DNA of 64,000 nucleotides from Schlesneria sp. DSM 10557 (GTDB taxonomy: Bacteria; Planctomycetota; Planctomycetia; Planctomycetales; Planctomycetaceae): positions 2,294,001 to 2,358,000 of the forward strand of contig NZ_CP124747.1 of assembly GCF_041860085.1 (NCBI RefSeq), written 5' to 3'. The stretch's first letter is position 1, and each line of letters begins with the position of its first letter. Of this stretch, positions 28,223 through 37,372 are shown piece after piece. The notes under the pieces were generated by a model that saw only the letters and a list, made by a program, of their open reading frames with translations, was not told where the DNA came from and ran no database searches. The translations under genes and the position numbers were made by a program.

Positions 28223-29122
28223 ATGACGAGCGGTGCAATGCGAATCAAAGACGTGTATGCCGGTGGCCGCTTTGGGCTGTCCATTGAAGTCTTTCCCCCG
28301 AAGACAGCGGAAGGGGATGACTCGCTGCGTCAGACCCTGGCAGAAATGGTCCCGTTCCGCCCCGCCTTCGTTTCGTGTACCTACGGTGCGGGGGGTTCGA
28401 CAAGCAAGCGAACGGTCGAATGGTGCCGCGAGATCCAGGAGAAGTTCAAAACATCCGCCACAGCCCACTTCACCTGCGTGGGTAGTACCCGCGAGCAGTT
28501 AACGGAATGGCTGCATTATGCCTGGGCCGAGGGACTGCGCAACATTATGGCTCTGCGGGGTGATGCTCCTGCAGGACAAGCCTCTTTTCAGGCAATTGAA
28601 GGGGGATTGCGATATGCTAACGAACTCGTCAGCTTGATTCGCGAAAGCTTTCCCGAGATGGGGATCGGTGTCGCTGGCTACCCGGAAAAGCATCCGGAAG
28701 CGCCCAACCTGGACGTTGATTTCGAAAACCTGGTTCGGAAAGTCAGGAATGGTGCAGATGCAATCTTCACACAGTTGTTCTTCGACAACGACAGCTTCTT
28801 TCGATTCCGTGACAGGTTGAATCGAGCCCACATCAACGTACCATTGATCCCGGGGATTATGCCGATCACGGAATTTGCTCGAATTCAGCGAATTACCGCC
28901 ATGTGCGGAGCCGGAATTCCCGCCGACCTGACGTCCCGTCTGGAAGCAGTGAAAGAAGACAAACAGGCACAACACGAGATTGGTGTTGAATTTGCCATCG
29001 CACAATGTCGCGAATTGATCGACCAGGGGGTGAATGGAATCCACTTCTACATCCTCAACAAGAGTCAAGCCGGTCGAGAGATTCTCAACGGTCTAGGGTT
29101 TTCATGTCCATCCTCCCAGTAA
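28223..29122 (+). CDS. metF: Methylenetetrahydrofolate reductase
   Basis: 299 residues, a TIM-barrel flavoenzyme. SIEVFPPKT (near 20-28) holds the catalytic Glu. [20 protein letters not shown] and [10 protein letters not shown] follow in family order, and the flavin-site Asp lies in the last of these. It reduces 5,10-methylene-THF to 5-methyl-THF for methionine synthesis. The ATG at 28223 has AGGAG about 12 bases upstream; an internal ATG at 28238 is a less likely start. The 3' end overlaps rlmN by 19 bases. Confidence 0.94.
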   Translation: MTSGAMRIKDVYAGGRFGLSIEVFPPKTAEGDDSLRQTLAEMVPFRPAFVSCTYGAGGSTSKRTVEWCREIQEKFKTSATAHFTCVGSTREQLTEWLHYAWAEGLRNIMALRGDAPAGQASFQAIEGGLRYANELVSLIRESFPEMGIGVAGYPEKHPEAPNLDVDFENLVRKVRNGADAIFTQLFFDNDSFFRFRDRLNRAHINVPLIPGIMPITEFARIQRITAMCGAGIPADLTSRLEAVKEDKQAQHEIGVEFAIAQCRELIDQGVNGIHFYILNKSQAGREILNGLGFSCPSSQ

Positions 29123-30213
29123 TTGCGGATCGCCCCTTCCAGACGCGCCTTTATGAGCTCGACGCCGCAGGGCTGGCAGACTGGTGTGTGGCTCACGGTT
29201 TTCCCGCCTACCGGGCCGGACAGATCCGCCGCTGGATCTTCGGACGCCGGGTGAGTGACTTCGCAGAGATGCACGATGTTCCGGCCACGTTGCGCGCGGC
29301 GCTGGCTGACGAATTTTCCTTGTTTCCGGCGCGCCAGGCGCAGCATCAGGTCTCGCGCGACGGAACAGAAAAGCTGCTGCTCGAGCTGCACGATGGCCAG
29401 TTCATCGAATGCGTGCTGATGCGAGAGCCCGATCGACGGACAATCTGCATCTCTACTCAGGTCGGCTGCGCCATGGGGTGCGTCTTTTGCGCGAGCGGCC
29501 TGCTGGGACTCAAGCGCAGTCTGACGACAGGGGAAATTCTGGAGCAGGTACTGAGGCTCGACCGCTTGCTGAAGAAAGGGGAGCAGATCACGAATCTGGT
29601 CGTCATGGGAATCGGCGAGCCCCTGGCGAACCTGAAGTCGTTAATTCCCGCTCTGGATACCCTGAATGAAAAAGGGGGGCTGGGACTGGGGGCCCGCAGA
29701 ATCACGATCTCGACCGTCGGCTTGCCCGAGAAAATTCGAGAACTCGCCCGTTCGGGAAAGCAGTATAACCTGGCCGTCTCTCTGCACGCCCCGGACAACG
29801 AACTGCGAACTCGACTTGTTCCCGTCAATGACAAGATCGGTATCGACGCAGTCCTCCAGGCCGCGGATGACTATTTCGAAATTACCGGACGTCGCGTCAC
29901 GTACGAGTACGTACTTCTTTCGGGCGTCAACGACGATCCACTGCATGCACGGCAACTTGCGAAGCGACTCCAGTCGCGCATCGCCCACGTCAATCTGATC
30001 CCGATGAACGGTGTGACCGAGCTGGAATTTGTTGCCCCGACGGCTCCCCGAACCGGCGAGTTCGTTCAAGTCCTCGAGTCATTCGGCATTCCCGCAACAG
30101 TCCGCAAACGCAAGGGGGCCGACATTGACGCGGCCTGCGGACAACTGCGGCTCGCACGCGAAAAGCTGGCAGAGCAGGGGAATCAGGCCAGTACGTGCAG
30201 TTCATCAGACTGA
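29104..30213 (+). CDS. rlmN: 23S rRNA/tRNA A2503/A37 C2-methyltransferase
   Basis: 369 residues, radical-SAM enzyme. The cluster-binding motif CAMGCVFC is preceded by [18 protein letters not shown] is the SAM-binding GxGE-type motif. [15 protein letters not shown] and the late Cys in [10 protein letters not shown] (which carries the transient methyl) are also present. It methylates A2503 of 23S rRNA and A37 of some tRNAs and consumes two SAM molecules. The start at 29104 ([12 protein letters not shown]) overlaps the end of metF by 19 bases in another frame, implying coupled translation with a methyl-cycle gene. Confidence 0.94.
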   Translation: MSILPVIADRPFQTRLYELDAAGLADWCVAHGFPAYRAGQIRRWIFGRRVSDFAEMHDVPATLRAALADEFSLFPARQAQHQVSRDGTEKLLLELHDGQFIECVLMREPDRRTICISTQVGCAMGCVFCASGLLGLKRSLTTGEILEQVLRLDRLLKKGEQITNLVVMGIGEPLANLKSLIPALDTLNEKGGLGLGARRITISTVGLPEKIRELARSGKQYNLAVSLHAPDNELRTRLVPVNDKIGIDAVLQAADDYFEITGRRVTYEYVLLSGVNDDPLHARQLAKRLQSRIAHVNLIPMNGVTELEFVAPTAPRTGEFVQVLESFGIPATVRKRKGADIDAACGQLRLAREKLAEQGNQASTCSSSD

Positions 30214-30426
30214 GCGGCATGGCCCCCGTTGCCTGAGTCCCGACGGCAGCGAGGAACAGCCGAACTGCCGCCGCATCAGGCGATCCAAGTCTCAGGATCG
30301 CGCGGTCCTAATACCCGCCAGGGGGAAAGCTCTGCGCTGTGGGCTCCCGGGGGTGGGTTCTCGCATAGGTGCTTGTTGATTTCTATCACAAGTGATTTCT
30401 ATGATGTCGCCCTGAAGTTGCAGCCC

Positions 30427-32676
30427 ATGGAATTCCTACGGAGACGCCCCTTGAGCGATACCCCAAAAATCGATCGTCGTACCATTCTCAAATTTGCCGC
30501 AGCCTCCGTGGCTGTCGCTAACGCAGTCGGTGTCCGACAGGTGGCCCAGGGCGCTGCCCCCCGTGTCCTTCCCGCAGACACGCTGCCAAACGACGTGAGA
30601 CTTGGGGGACTGAAAGACCTCAACGCCTACTTCCCCTGGACTCCGAGTGCCAGCGTCGAGGAATGGAAGCAGCGTTCCGAATACGTCCGTCGGCAGTTGC
30701 AGGTTGCACTGGGGCTTTGGCCGATGCCAACGAGAAAACCTCTGAACGCGGTTGTGCACGGAAAAGTCGAACGCGACGACTTCACGGTCGAACGCGTCAT
30801 CCTCGAAACAGGTGACGGCCTCTATTGCACGGGAAGCCTCTACCGGCCGAAGAATCCCAAGCCCGGGAAGTTGCCCGCCGTATTGTGTCCGCACGGTCAC
30901 TGGGCCAACGGAAGGTTCTACGAACACAACGACGCCACATTCGAACAGGAACTGAAGAGCAAGGCCGAGTCGATTCCCAGTGGCAGATTCCCTCTGCAAG
31001 CGCGCTGTGTCCAACTGGCACGGATGGGATGCATCGTATTTCTTTACGACATGCTGGGATACCCGGATTCGGGGCCGATCCCGTTCGAGATCGCTCACGG
31101 ATTCGCCAGACAGCGTCCTGAACTCAGTCAGCCGGATCGCTGGGGCATCTTCAGTGCTCAATCCGAGCTGCGGTGTCTGAATATTGTGGGCCTTCAAGCC
31201 TGGAACTCAATCCGGGCGCTGGACTGGATCAGCTCACTCAGCGATGTGGATACAAGTCGCATCGGCGTGACGGGCGCCAGCGGTGGGGGGACTCAAACGT
31301 TCCTTCTGGGAAGTCTCGACCCACGTCCTGCGGCCTTCTTCCCCGCCGTGATGGTCTCGACTTCGATGCAGGGTGGATGTACCTGCGAGAACGCCAGCTA
31401 TCTGCGTGTGAACACGGGAAATATCGAATTCGCCGCGATGATCGCTCCGCGTCCTCTGGGAATGACCGCAGCCGACGACTGGACGCGAGAGCTGGAAACG
31501 AAGGGACTGCCGCAACTGAAACAGCATTACAGCATGCTGGGAGCCCCCGACAATGTGGAAGGGAAGTACATGGCCTTCCCGCACAACTACAACCAGCCCA
31601 GCCGGCTGATGATGTATGAATTCTTTAACAAGCACCTGAAGCTGGGGCAGACCAGTCCGATCATGGAACGTGACTTCGTTCCGCTGACCAAGGAAGAATT
31701 AACCGTCTGGAACGGCGAACACCCCGCTCCTGCCCGCTCGGTGGAAAACGAATTGCGGATCCTCCGGGGATTGGCTGCGGATCAGGACGCGCAATTCGCG
31801 GCCCTTGTTCCCTCTTCTCCCGAATCCCTTCGTAAGTACCGCGAAGTCATAGGTGGCGCGTGGGACGTCATGATTGGCCGCAAGCTCCCTGCAAAAGAGG
31901 AATTCGTGCAGGAGAACAAGCACAAGGTCGAAGGGGAAGAACTTCTCAGCTTCCGCTCGGTGATTCGCCTGAAGGGCCAGAACGAAGAGGTTCCAACCTA
32001 CTTCTTCCTGCCACGGAACTGGAACAAGCAAGTCGCCCTGTGGATCACTGATGAAGGCAAGAGTTCGCTCGTCAAGGATGATGGCTCTCCCAAACCTGAG
32101 GTACAATTGCTGCTTGACGCGGGTGTCGCCGTGGCCATTCCTGACCTGCTCTATCAGGGGGAATTCCTTGCTGATCAGAAGTCACTGGCCTCGGCACGCA
32201 AAGTCGAGAATCCGCGCGAATTCGTGGGATACACGCTCGGGTACAATCACCCCTTGTTCGCGCAGCGAGTCCACGATGTCCTGACGATGATCGCCTTCTG
32301 CCGGTTCAGTAAGTACGAGCCGGAAGCGGTTCACGTGATTGGGAGCGGGCGTACGGCGGGCCCCATCGCCGCAGCAGCCGCGTTTCAGGCAGGCTCGGCG
32401 GTCAATAAGGTCGCTATCGGGACAGGGGGTTTCCGATTCGCTTCGATCACAGAAGCTTACGACCCGATGCTGCTGCCGGGCGCGGTCAGGTATGGTGACA
32501 TCCCGGGGCTGCTGGCACTAGTTGCACCGCACCCGCTCTGGGTCTCCGGGGAAGGGGATCAGCTTCCGGCGGTCGTTACCAAAGCCTACTCTGCGGCACA
32601 GTCCACTTCGGTCACGGCCTACTCGGGTTCCACCGATGGCGAACTTGCTGCTGCGGCGAAATGGCTCCTTTCGTAG
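30427..32676 (+). CDS. Tat-exported alpha/beta hydrolase (acetyl-xylan-esterase-like)
   Basis: About 750 residues. KIDRRTILKFAAASVAVANA is a twin-arginine signal. The first hydrolase unit has AVLCPHGHWANG, a catalytic GASGGG elbow and an alternative-lid region. A second, degenerate hydrolase-like half follows (AGVAVAIPDLLYQGEF, VIGSGRTAGPIAAAAAF). Such double-domain esterases are numerous in planctomycetes and are tied to sulfated or acetylated polysaccharide breakdown. The substrate is unknown. The start is uncertain: ATG at 30427, or TTG at 30451, which has GGAG seven bases before it and places the Tat motif nearer the N-terminus. Confidence 0.82.
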   Translation: MEFLRRRPLSDTPKIDRRTILKFAAASVAVANAVGVRQVAQGAAPRVLPADTLPNDVRLGGLKDLNAYFPWTPSASVEEWKQRSEYVRRQLQVALGLWPMPTRKPLNAVVHGKVERDDFTVERVILETGDGLYCTGSLYRPKNPKPGKLPAVLCPHGHWANGRFYEHNDATFEQELKSKAESIPSGRFPLQARCVQLARMGCIVFLYDMLGYPDSGPIPFEIAHGFARQRPELSQPDRWGIFSAQSELRCLNIVGLQAWNSIRALDWISSLSDVDTSRIGVTGASGGGTQTFLLGSLDPRPAAFFPAVMVSTSMQGGCTCENASYLRVNTGNIEFAAMIAPRPLGMTAADDWTRELETKGLPQLKQHYSMLGAPDNVEGKYMAFPHNYNQPSRLMMYEFFNKHLKLGQTSPIMERDFVPLTKEELTVWNGEHPAPARSVENELRILRGLAADQDAQFAALVPSSPESLRKYREVIGGAWDVMIGRKLPAKEEFVQENKHKVEGEELLSFRSVIRLKGQNEEVPTYFFLPRNWNKQVALWITDEGKSSLVKDDGSPKPEVQLLLDAGVAVAIPDLLYQGEFLADQKSLASARKVENPREFVGYTLGYNHPLFAQRVHDVLTMIAFCRFSKYEPEAVHVIGSGRTAGPIAAAAAFQAGSAVNKVAIGTGGFRFASITEAYDPMLLPGAVRYGDIPGLLALVAPHPLWVSGEGDQLPAVVTKAYSAAQSTSVTAYSGSTDGELAAAAKWLLS

Positions 32677-32733
32677 TTGATTCCGCTGGACCAGAGCGTT
32701 TACGAAGACGCTTTCGCTAGCGATAAATGCGAG

Positions 32734-32773
32734 AGTGGGGATTGCTTCATCACGAGCAATCCCCACTTTTTTT
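32734..32773 (+). terminator. Rho-independent terminator of the esterase gene
   Basis: 13-bp perfect stem (32734-32746 with 32755-32767), 8-base loop, then seven T. Confidence 0.93.
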
Positions 32774-32833
32774 ACCGACACGTTTCGTACATTACGTTCG
32801 CTCGTTCCTGGCCAGGTAAACCGGCCTGACTTA

Positions 32834-32870
32834 AGGAAACAGCCCGACCTGGAGAACCAGGCCGGGCTGT
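32834..32870 (-). terminator. Terminator of fusA
   Basis: Minus strand ACAGCCCGGCCTGG / CCAGGTCGGGCTGT with a 4-base loop and one mismatch, followed by TTTCCTT. It lies 31 bases after the fusA stop; the U-tract is weak. Confidence 0.75.
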
Positions 32871-32900
32871 GATTTGTAGACTTTTCAGAGCGGGCTACCG

Positions 32901-35069
32901 TTACTTCTGGGCAGCTCGTTCTGCTTTGTCCTTCTTTCGCTTCTCGACGACTTCGTCCATCAGGCCTCGAGGCAGCATCGAGTACTTCGCGAATTCCATC
33001 GTGAAGGTTCCCTTACCCTGCGTCATCGAACGAAGTTCGTTGGCGTAGTCGAACATGCTGGCCAGCGGGACTTCTGCCACGATCGTAGCAATCCCCATGT
33101 TGGTTTCGGTCGCACCAACCAGACCTCGCTTGCTGGAGATATGGCCCGTGACGTTCCCCTGGAACTCTTCCGGAACTTCCACTTCCAGCTTCATGATCGG
33201 CTCGAGAAGACCAATGTTGGCCTTCTTGAGGGTTTCTCGCATACAGTCGAACGCACAGATGCCGAACGCCATTTCGGACGAGTCGACGTCGTGGTAGCTA
33301 CCGTCCTGCAGAATCATCTGGACGTTCACAACTTCACACTCACACAGCGGGCCTTTGACGAGAGCTCGCCGGAAGCCTTCATCGATTGGCTTGATGTATT
33401 CTTTCGGAATGCGTCCACCGGTAACGTCGTTGACGAATTCGTAGGGGATCGCACTGTCTTCGGGCAGCGGAACCAGCTTCCCGACCACGTGACCGTACTG
33501 TCCGGAACCCCCGGTCTGCTTCTTGTGCTTGTAGTTGAACTCGACTTCGCGGGTCGGAGTTTCACGGTAAGCAACGCGAGGCTGACCGATGACACACTCA
33601 ACACCATACTCTCGCTTGATTCGCTCGACGTAAATGTCCAGGTGCAACTGGCCCATCCCGGCGATCAACGTCTGGCCGGTTTCTTCGTCGGTCAGCACGC
33701 GGAAGGTCGGATCTTCACGGCGGAATCGCTCAAGCGCCTTGCTCAGCTTGTCAGCACCGTCTCGCTTAACCGGTTCAATGCTCAACCGGATCACAGCGTC
33801 AGGAACGTAGATGCTTTCCAGCGAGTAGCTCACACCATCACCGCAGAACGTATCCCCCGAAGCGCAGTCGACACCGACCAGAGCCACGATATCACCGGCT
33901 TCGGCGACATCAACGTCCTGCCGATCGTTGGCGTGCATGCGCACGAGACGACCGAATCGAACCTTTTTACCGGTTCGAGTGTTGATGTAGCTGTCCCCCT
34001 TGACGATCTTTCCCTGGTAAATACGGGTGTACGTCAACTGGCCGTATTCTTCCACGACCGTCTTGAATGCCATACAGACGAGTGGCTTCTTGACGTCCGA
34101 ATCGAGAGTGACGCGGTTCCAGTTCGGATCCTGAGTTTCTTCATCAGACTGTGGCTTCTTCGCCTGATCAATCGCCGTCATTTTGCGATCGAGCGGTGAA
34201 GGGAGGTAATACGTCACAGCGTCCAGAGCTTCCTGAACACCCTTGTTCTTGTACGCCGACCCCATCATCACCGGAGTGATCTGCTGAGCAAGCGTGGCCG
34301 AACGAATGATCTTCCGGATTTCATCGACAGGAGGATCTTTCTCTTCGAGCAGCATCTCCATCAGAGGATCGCTGTAAAGTGAAAGTTGTTCGAGCATGTG
34401 CGTACGAGCAGCGACTGCCTTTTCCTTGTATTCTTCAGGAATAGGTTCACGTCGAATGTCTTCGCCGTCTTCCCCATCGAAGTAAACCGCCTTCATGGTG
34501 ACCAGGTCGATCACACCCTGGAAGGCCTGCTCACGTCCCATCGGAATCTGGAGCGGTACCGGGGTCACGTGCAGTTTCTCTTCGATCTGCTTGATAACCT
34601 TGTCCGGATTGGCTCCCGTGCGGTCCATCTTGTTGATGAACGCAATACGGGGAACCTTGTATCGCTTCATCTGGCGGTCAACGGTCAGCGACTGGCTCTG
34701 AACGCCACCCACCGAGCAGAGGACCAGGATTGCCCCGTCAAGCACGCGCAGCGAACGCTCCACTTCAACGGTAAAGTCCACGTGGCCCGGGGTGTCGATC
34801 ACGTTGACGGTGTAGTCGTCGATACCACCACCGGCTTCCTCTGGCAACTTCACTTCCCACTTCACCTGCGTGGCAGCAGAAGCAATGGTGATTCCTTTTT
34901 CACGTTCCAGATCCATGAAGTCCATCGTCGCGCCGACGTTGTCCTTCCCCTTCACTTCGTGGATGGCGTGAATTCGTCCTGAGTAGAACAGAATTCGTTC
35001 GGTGAGAGTTGTTTTTCCCGAGTCAATGTGAGCCGAGATACCGATGTTGCGGACTTTTTCGAGGTTCAT
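32901..35069 (-). CDS. fusA: Elongation factor G, mitochondrial-EF-G1-like (spdEFG1 type)
   Basis: 722 residues with all five EF-G domains. G1 is AHIDSGKTT (13-21), where most bacterial EF-Gs have AHIDAGKTT; G3 is DTPGHVDFT and G4 is [28 protein letters not shown] and [23 protein letters not shown] are very close to the human mitochondrial EF-G1 pattern. The spd group of EF-Gs (spirochete, planctomycete, delta-proteobacteria) is known to be allied to the mitochondrial factors, with EFG1 for translocation and EFG2 for recycling. A 12-residue insert rich in Glu and Gly ([12 protein letters not shown]) lies before G3. It is not in a str operon; no rpsL, rpsG or tuf is beside it. Confidence 0.95.
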   Translation of the reverse strand: MNLEKVRNIGISAHIDSGKTTLTERILFYSGRIHAIHEVKGKDNVGATMDFMDLEREKGITIASAATQVKWEVKLPEEAGGGIDDYTVNVIDTPGHVDFTVEVERSLRVLDGAILVLCSVGGVQSQSLTVDRQMKRYKVPRIAFINKMDRTGANPDKVIKQIEEKLHVTPVPLQIPMGREQAFQGVIDLVTMKAVYFDGEDGEDIRREPIPEEYKEKAVAARTHMLEQLSLYSDPLMEMLLEEKDPPVDEIRKIIRSATLAQQITPVMMGSAYKNKGVQEALDAVTYYLPSPLDRKMTAIDQAKKPQSDEETQDPNWNRVTLDSDVKKPLVCMAFKTVVEEYGQLTYTRIYQGKIVKGDSYINTRTGKKVRFGRLVRMHANDRQDVDVAEAGDIVALVGVDCASGDTFCGDGVSYSLESIYVPDAVIRLSIEPVKRDGADKLSKALERFRREDPTFRVLTDEETGQTLIAGMGQLHLDIYVERIKREYGVECVIGQPRVAYRETPTREVEFNYKHKKQTGGSGQYGHVVGKLVPLPEDSAIPYEFVNDVTGGRIPKEYIKPIDEGFRRALVKGPLCECEVVNVQMILQDGSYHDVDSSEMAFGICAFDCMRETLKKANIGLLEPIMKLEVEVPEEFQGNVTGHISSKRGLVGATETNMGIATIVAEVPLASMFDYANELRSMTQGKGTFTMEFAKYSMLPRGLMDEVVEKRKKDKAERAAQK

Positions 35070-35662
35070 GGTGATGCTATTGAAACACAGTCAGGGAACA
35101 GTGCGATCTCGGAGACGGTCTACCGAGACCTATCGGGGGAAACGAGCGATCCTGCGCAATCAAAGCCGGGGGATTTGATCGAAAGAACCTGCTGCAAGAA
35201 CGCTGCGAAGAAAACGAGTAGAGATGCCTCGTGAGACGCCCAGAAGGAACAGAAACGCCGAGAGGTCCACCCCAGAGAGGCCACTGAGATGAACCCTAGC
35301 GAACTGAGCGAATCGTGCATTCCCGGAGCATCTAAGAGTCCTTTATTTTCGTCGTTGAATTGCGATCAAATCGTAAGTGTACGACGAACTTCCCTAGTTA
35401 ACTCAAAGATGCCACATCGGGTGAAACATGCGTAATCGCACGTGACAACGTACTTGCTGCGTAAGACAGTCGCGACGTTTCGCCGTAAAAGTTCCCGAAT
35501 AGTAGCAATCTTCGGACCTTGCGGGAAGTGCGATTCGCTCTATTCGTCGTTTTTTTGCATCCTCAGCCCAACACAGCACAGAACACGCGTATATCGTTCG
35601 CCAATAACCCGAAGGGGAAGCATAGACTCGAGCAAAACCGAAAGACTCCCCAGACAAAGCAA
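35070..35662. other. fusA leader and gap
   Basis: About 590 bases between fusA and the RRM-gene terminator. It is less GC-rich than its surroundings toward 35330-35660. No gene, strong promoter or repeat could be defended. Confidence 0.45.
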
Positions 35663-35698
35663 TAAAAAAACGCCTTCCGGTCGGGACGGAAGGCGTTT
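35663..35698 (-). terminator. Rho-independent terminator of the RRM gene
   Basis: Minus strand stem AAACGCCTTCCG/CGGAAGGCGTTT with a 7-base loop, followed by a run of T. Confidence 0.92.
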
Positions 35699-35750
35699 CT
35701 AATTTTGTCAAATCAATTGACAGGACGGAGCAACTGAGTCGCGAATCGGC

Positions 35751-36128
35751 TTAGTAACGACCACCACCGCCGTTACCGCCGTATCCACCACTGCTGCGGC
35801 CACCGCCGCCGCCACCGTAACCACCACCACCGCTGCGGCCGCCGCCGTAACCGCCACCACCACCGCTGCGACCACCGCCACCGCTTTCACGGGGACGAGC
35901 TTCATTCACTGTCAGCGTACGGCCCTGGAACTCCGCTCCGTTCAGTGCACCGATCGCCGCTTCTCCACCGTCCGACATCTCTACGAAACCAAAGCCACGT
36001 GATCGGCCGGTTTCGCGGTCTGAAACGACCTGTGCCGACGAAACGTTGCCGTGCTGACTGAACAACTCACGCAGATCGTCAGCTGTACAATTGTAAGACA
36101 AATTACCCACATACAGATTCTTGCTCAT
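35751..36128 (-). CDS. RRM RNA-binding protein with Gly-rich tail
   Basis: 125 residues. One RNA recognition motif fills residues 3-80: RNP2 is LYVGNL (5-10), RNP1 is RGFGFVEM (44-51). Residues 81-125 are Gly/Arg/Tyr/Ser repeats (GGGGYGGGR type), like the cold-induced RRM proteins of cyanobacteria and plant Gly-rich proteins. It probably acts as an RNA chaperone. AAGGA precedes the ATG, and a small hairpin GAGCC/GGCTC (36142-36156) sits just upstream of it. The Gly codons make a GC-rich tandem repeat in the DNA. Confidence 0.93.
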   Translation of the reverse strand: MSKNLYVGNLSYNCTADDLRELFSQHGNVSSAQVVSDRETGRSRGFGFVEMSDGGEAAIGALNGAEFQGRTLTVNEARPRESGGGGRSGGGGGYGGGRSGGGGYGGGGGGRSSGGYGGNGGGGRY

Positions 36129-37372
36129 CGTCGTCCTTTGCGAGCCATACAGGCTCTCTGAAACAGGTCATAGGCTGCCGCTTACTGCGACAGGGAAGAT
36201 CAAAGCCAAATCAGCGACTACAAAACCGCGGCATCGAGAGCAACATCAAAAACTTCCCGACAGTTTTTTTGTTCCACGAGAGCAAACGGACATGACGGTT
36301 GCCGAGGAGCGTCACCCGACTTGACTTACTTGGACGCGGCGAGAGAAAACTCGGACAGCGGGCAAGAAGAAACATCGGTGGGCGAGGAGGCATTCATCTT
36401 CCTACCCCGGCAAGCCCCTGCCCGCCGGAGATAGAAAGTGTTATTGCACGTTGCGTCAAAAAAGGAAACGCCGATTCGATAGTTTTTCATAGAAAAATTA
36501 GACCGGAAGACGGAAATTCGTTCAGGGCCAGTCGACGTAACTCTCCTTAAAATTTTCCCGGACTCGCTATTCCGCAATCTACCCTTCGCAGCGGCCGCCT
36601 CTCGAAACGTGCTAAGTCCATAGGCACCTAGGAAAAACGACGCAGAATACTTCACACAGGCTGAAAAGCCACGAAACAGTCGGTGCGTTTTCCAACAACT
36701 CGGCCTCAAATATGCTCACGCCGCAAGTGCGCAATCAGGATTCATGATTGATCGCCATCAAGCATCCGGCTTCACCCGCGATGCGACCTCATTCACGCAA
36801 TCTTGTTGCCGATTTCACCACCCCGTTCACCCCTATGGGGCGAGATCCGCACGGCACTCCATCGAGCACTCCGACGACCCTCAGAATGGGGTTCGCGCGA
36901 ACATGCGACCGACCTGAATGACCACTCGCCAATTCCTTCAATTGGTCGATGGGGCATTGCAAAACGCAACCCGACGGCGGGGGGGCACACGACCGCGAAT
37001 GACACCGCGTCCGTACATCCCTAGCGATTAAAAGCAGCAGACATTGACTGCCGGCAGAGTGACGCCCCGGTCACCAGGGCAGGGCCGTGGCAGCCCTGCC
37101 GAAAACCTCAGACAAAACCCATCAACCTGAGGTGATTCGAGTGCAAACATGCGACGGAAAGAGCTACGTTTTCAGGTAGATCGGGTCGCAGCAATTCTAT
37201 CGGTTCTCTTGAAGTTCGACCGTTCGATCGCTAATTTTCGGCCTCGTCAACAAGGGGGTTGCATGAGCGATGAAAGTTCGCGCCGCAGTTGTCCCGCTCA
37301 GTCGACCCGAATCCGGGTCGCTATCTACCATGTCTGAGGTCGCATTAGCGGCCTGCATTTGAAGGACTTCGC
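36129..37372. other. 1.2-kb gene-free region upstream of ppdK
   Basis: No open frame on either strand has protein-like composition. The part 36129-36600 is comparatively AT-rich and is probably the leader of the RRM gene. The part 37059-37133 carries three hairpins (separate entry). GAAGGA just before 37373 is the ppdK ribosome site. Confidence 0.5.
37059..37133 (+). ncRNA. Three tandem hairpins in the ppdK upstream region
   Basis: GTGAC/GTCAC (37059-37074, 6-base loop), GGCAGGGC/GCCCTGCC (37078-37100, 7-base loop) and ACCTCAG/CTGAGGT (37105-37133, 15-base loop) stand almost end to end. None has a U-tract, so they are not simple terminators. They lie 240 bases before ppdK and could be a leader control element or part of a small RNA. 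No named riboswitch was recognised. Strand is assigned from the ppdK direction only. Confidence 0.3.

Noticed and set aside
33141-34199. 352-codon frame antisense to fusA
   Set aside because: Shadow frame; fusA is conserved throughout.
35403-35711. 102-codon minus-strand frame
   Set aside because: It overlaps the strong terminator of the RRM gene, so it cannot be an expressed gene in that place.
35755-35895. Tandem GC-rich repeats considered as a repeat array or CRISPR
   Set aside because: They are only the Gly codons of the RRM protein's tail; no constant repeat with unique spacers is present.
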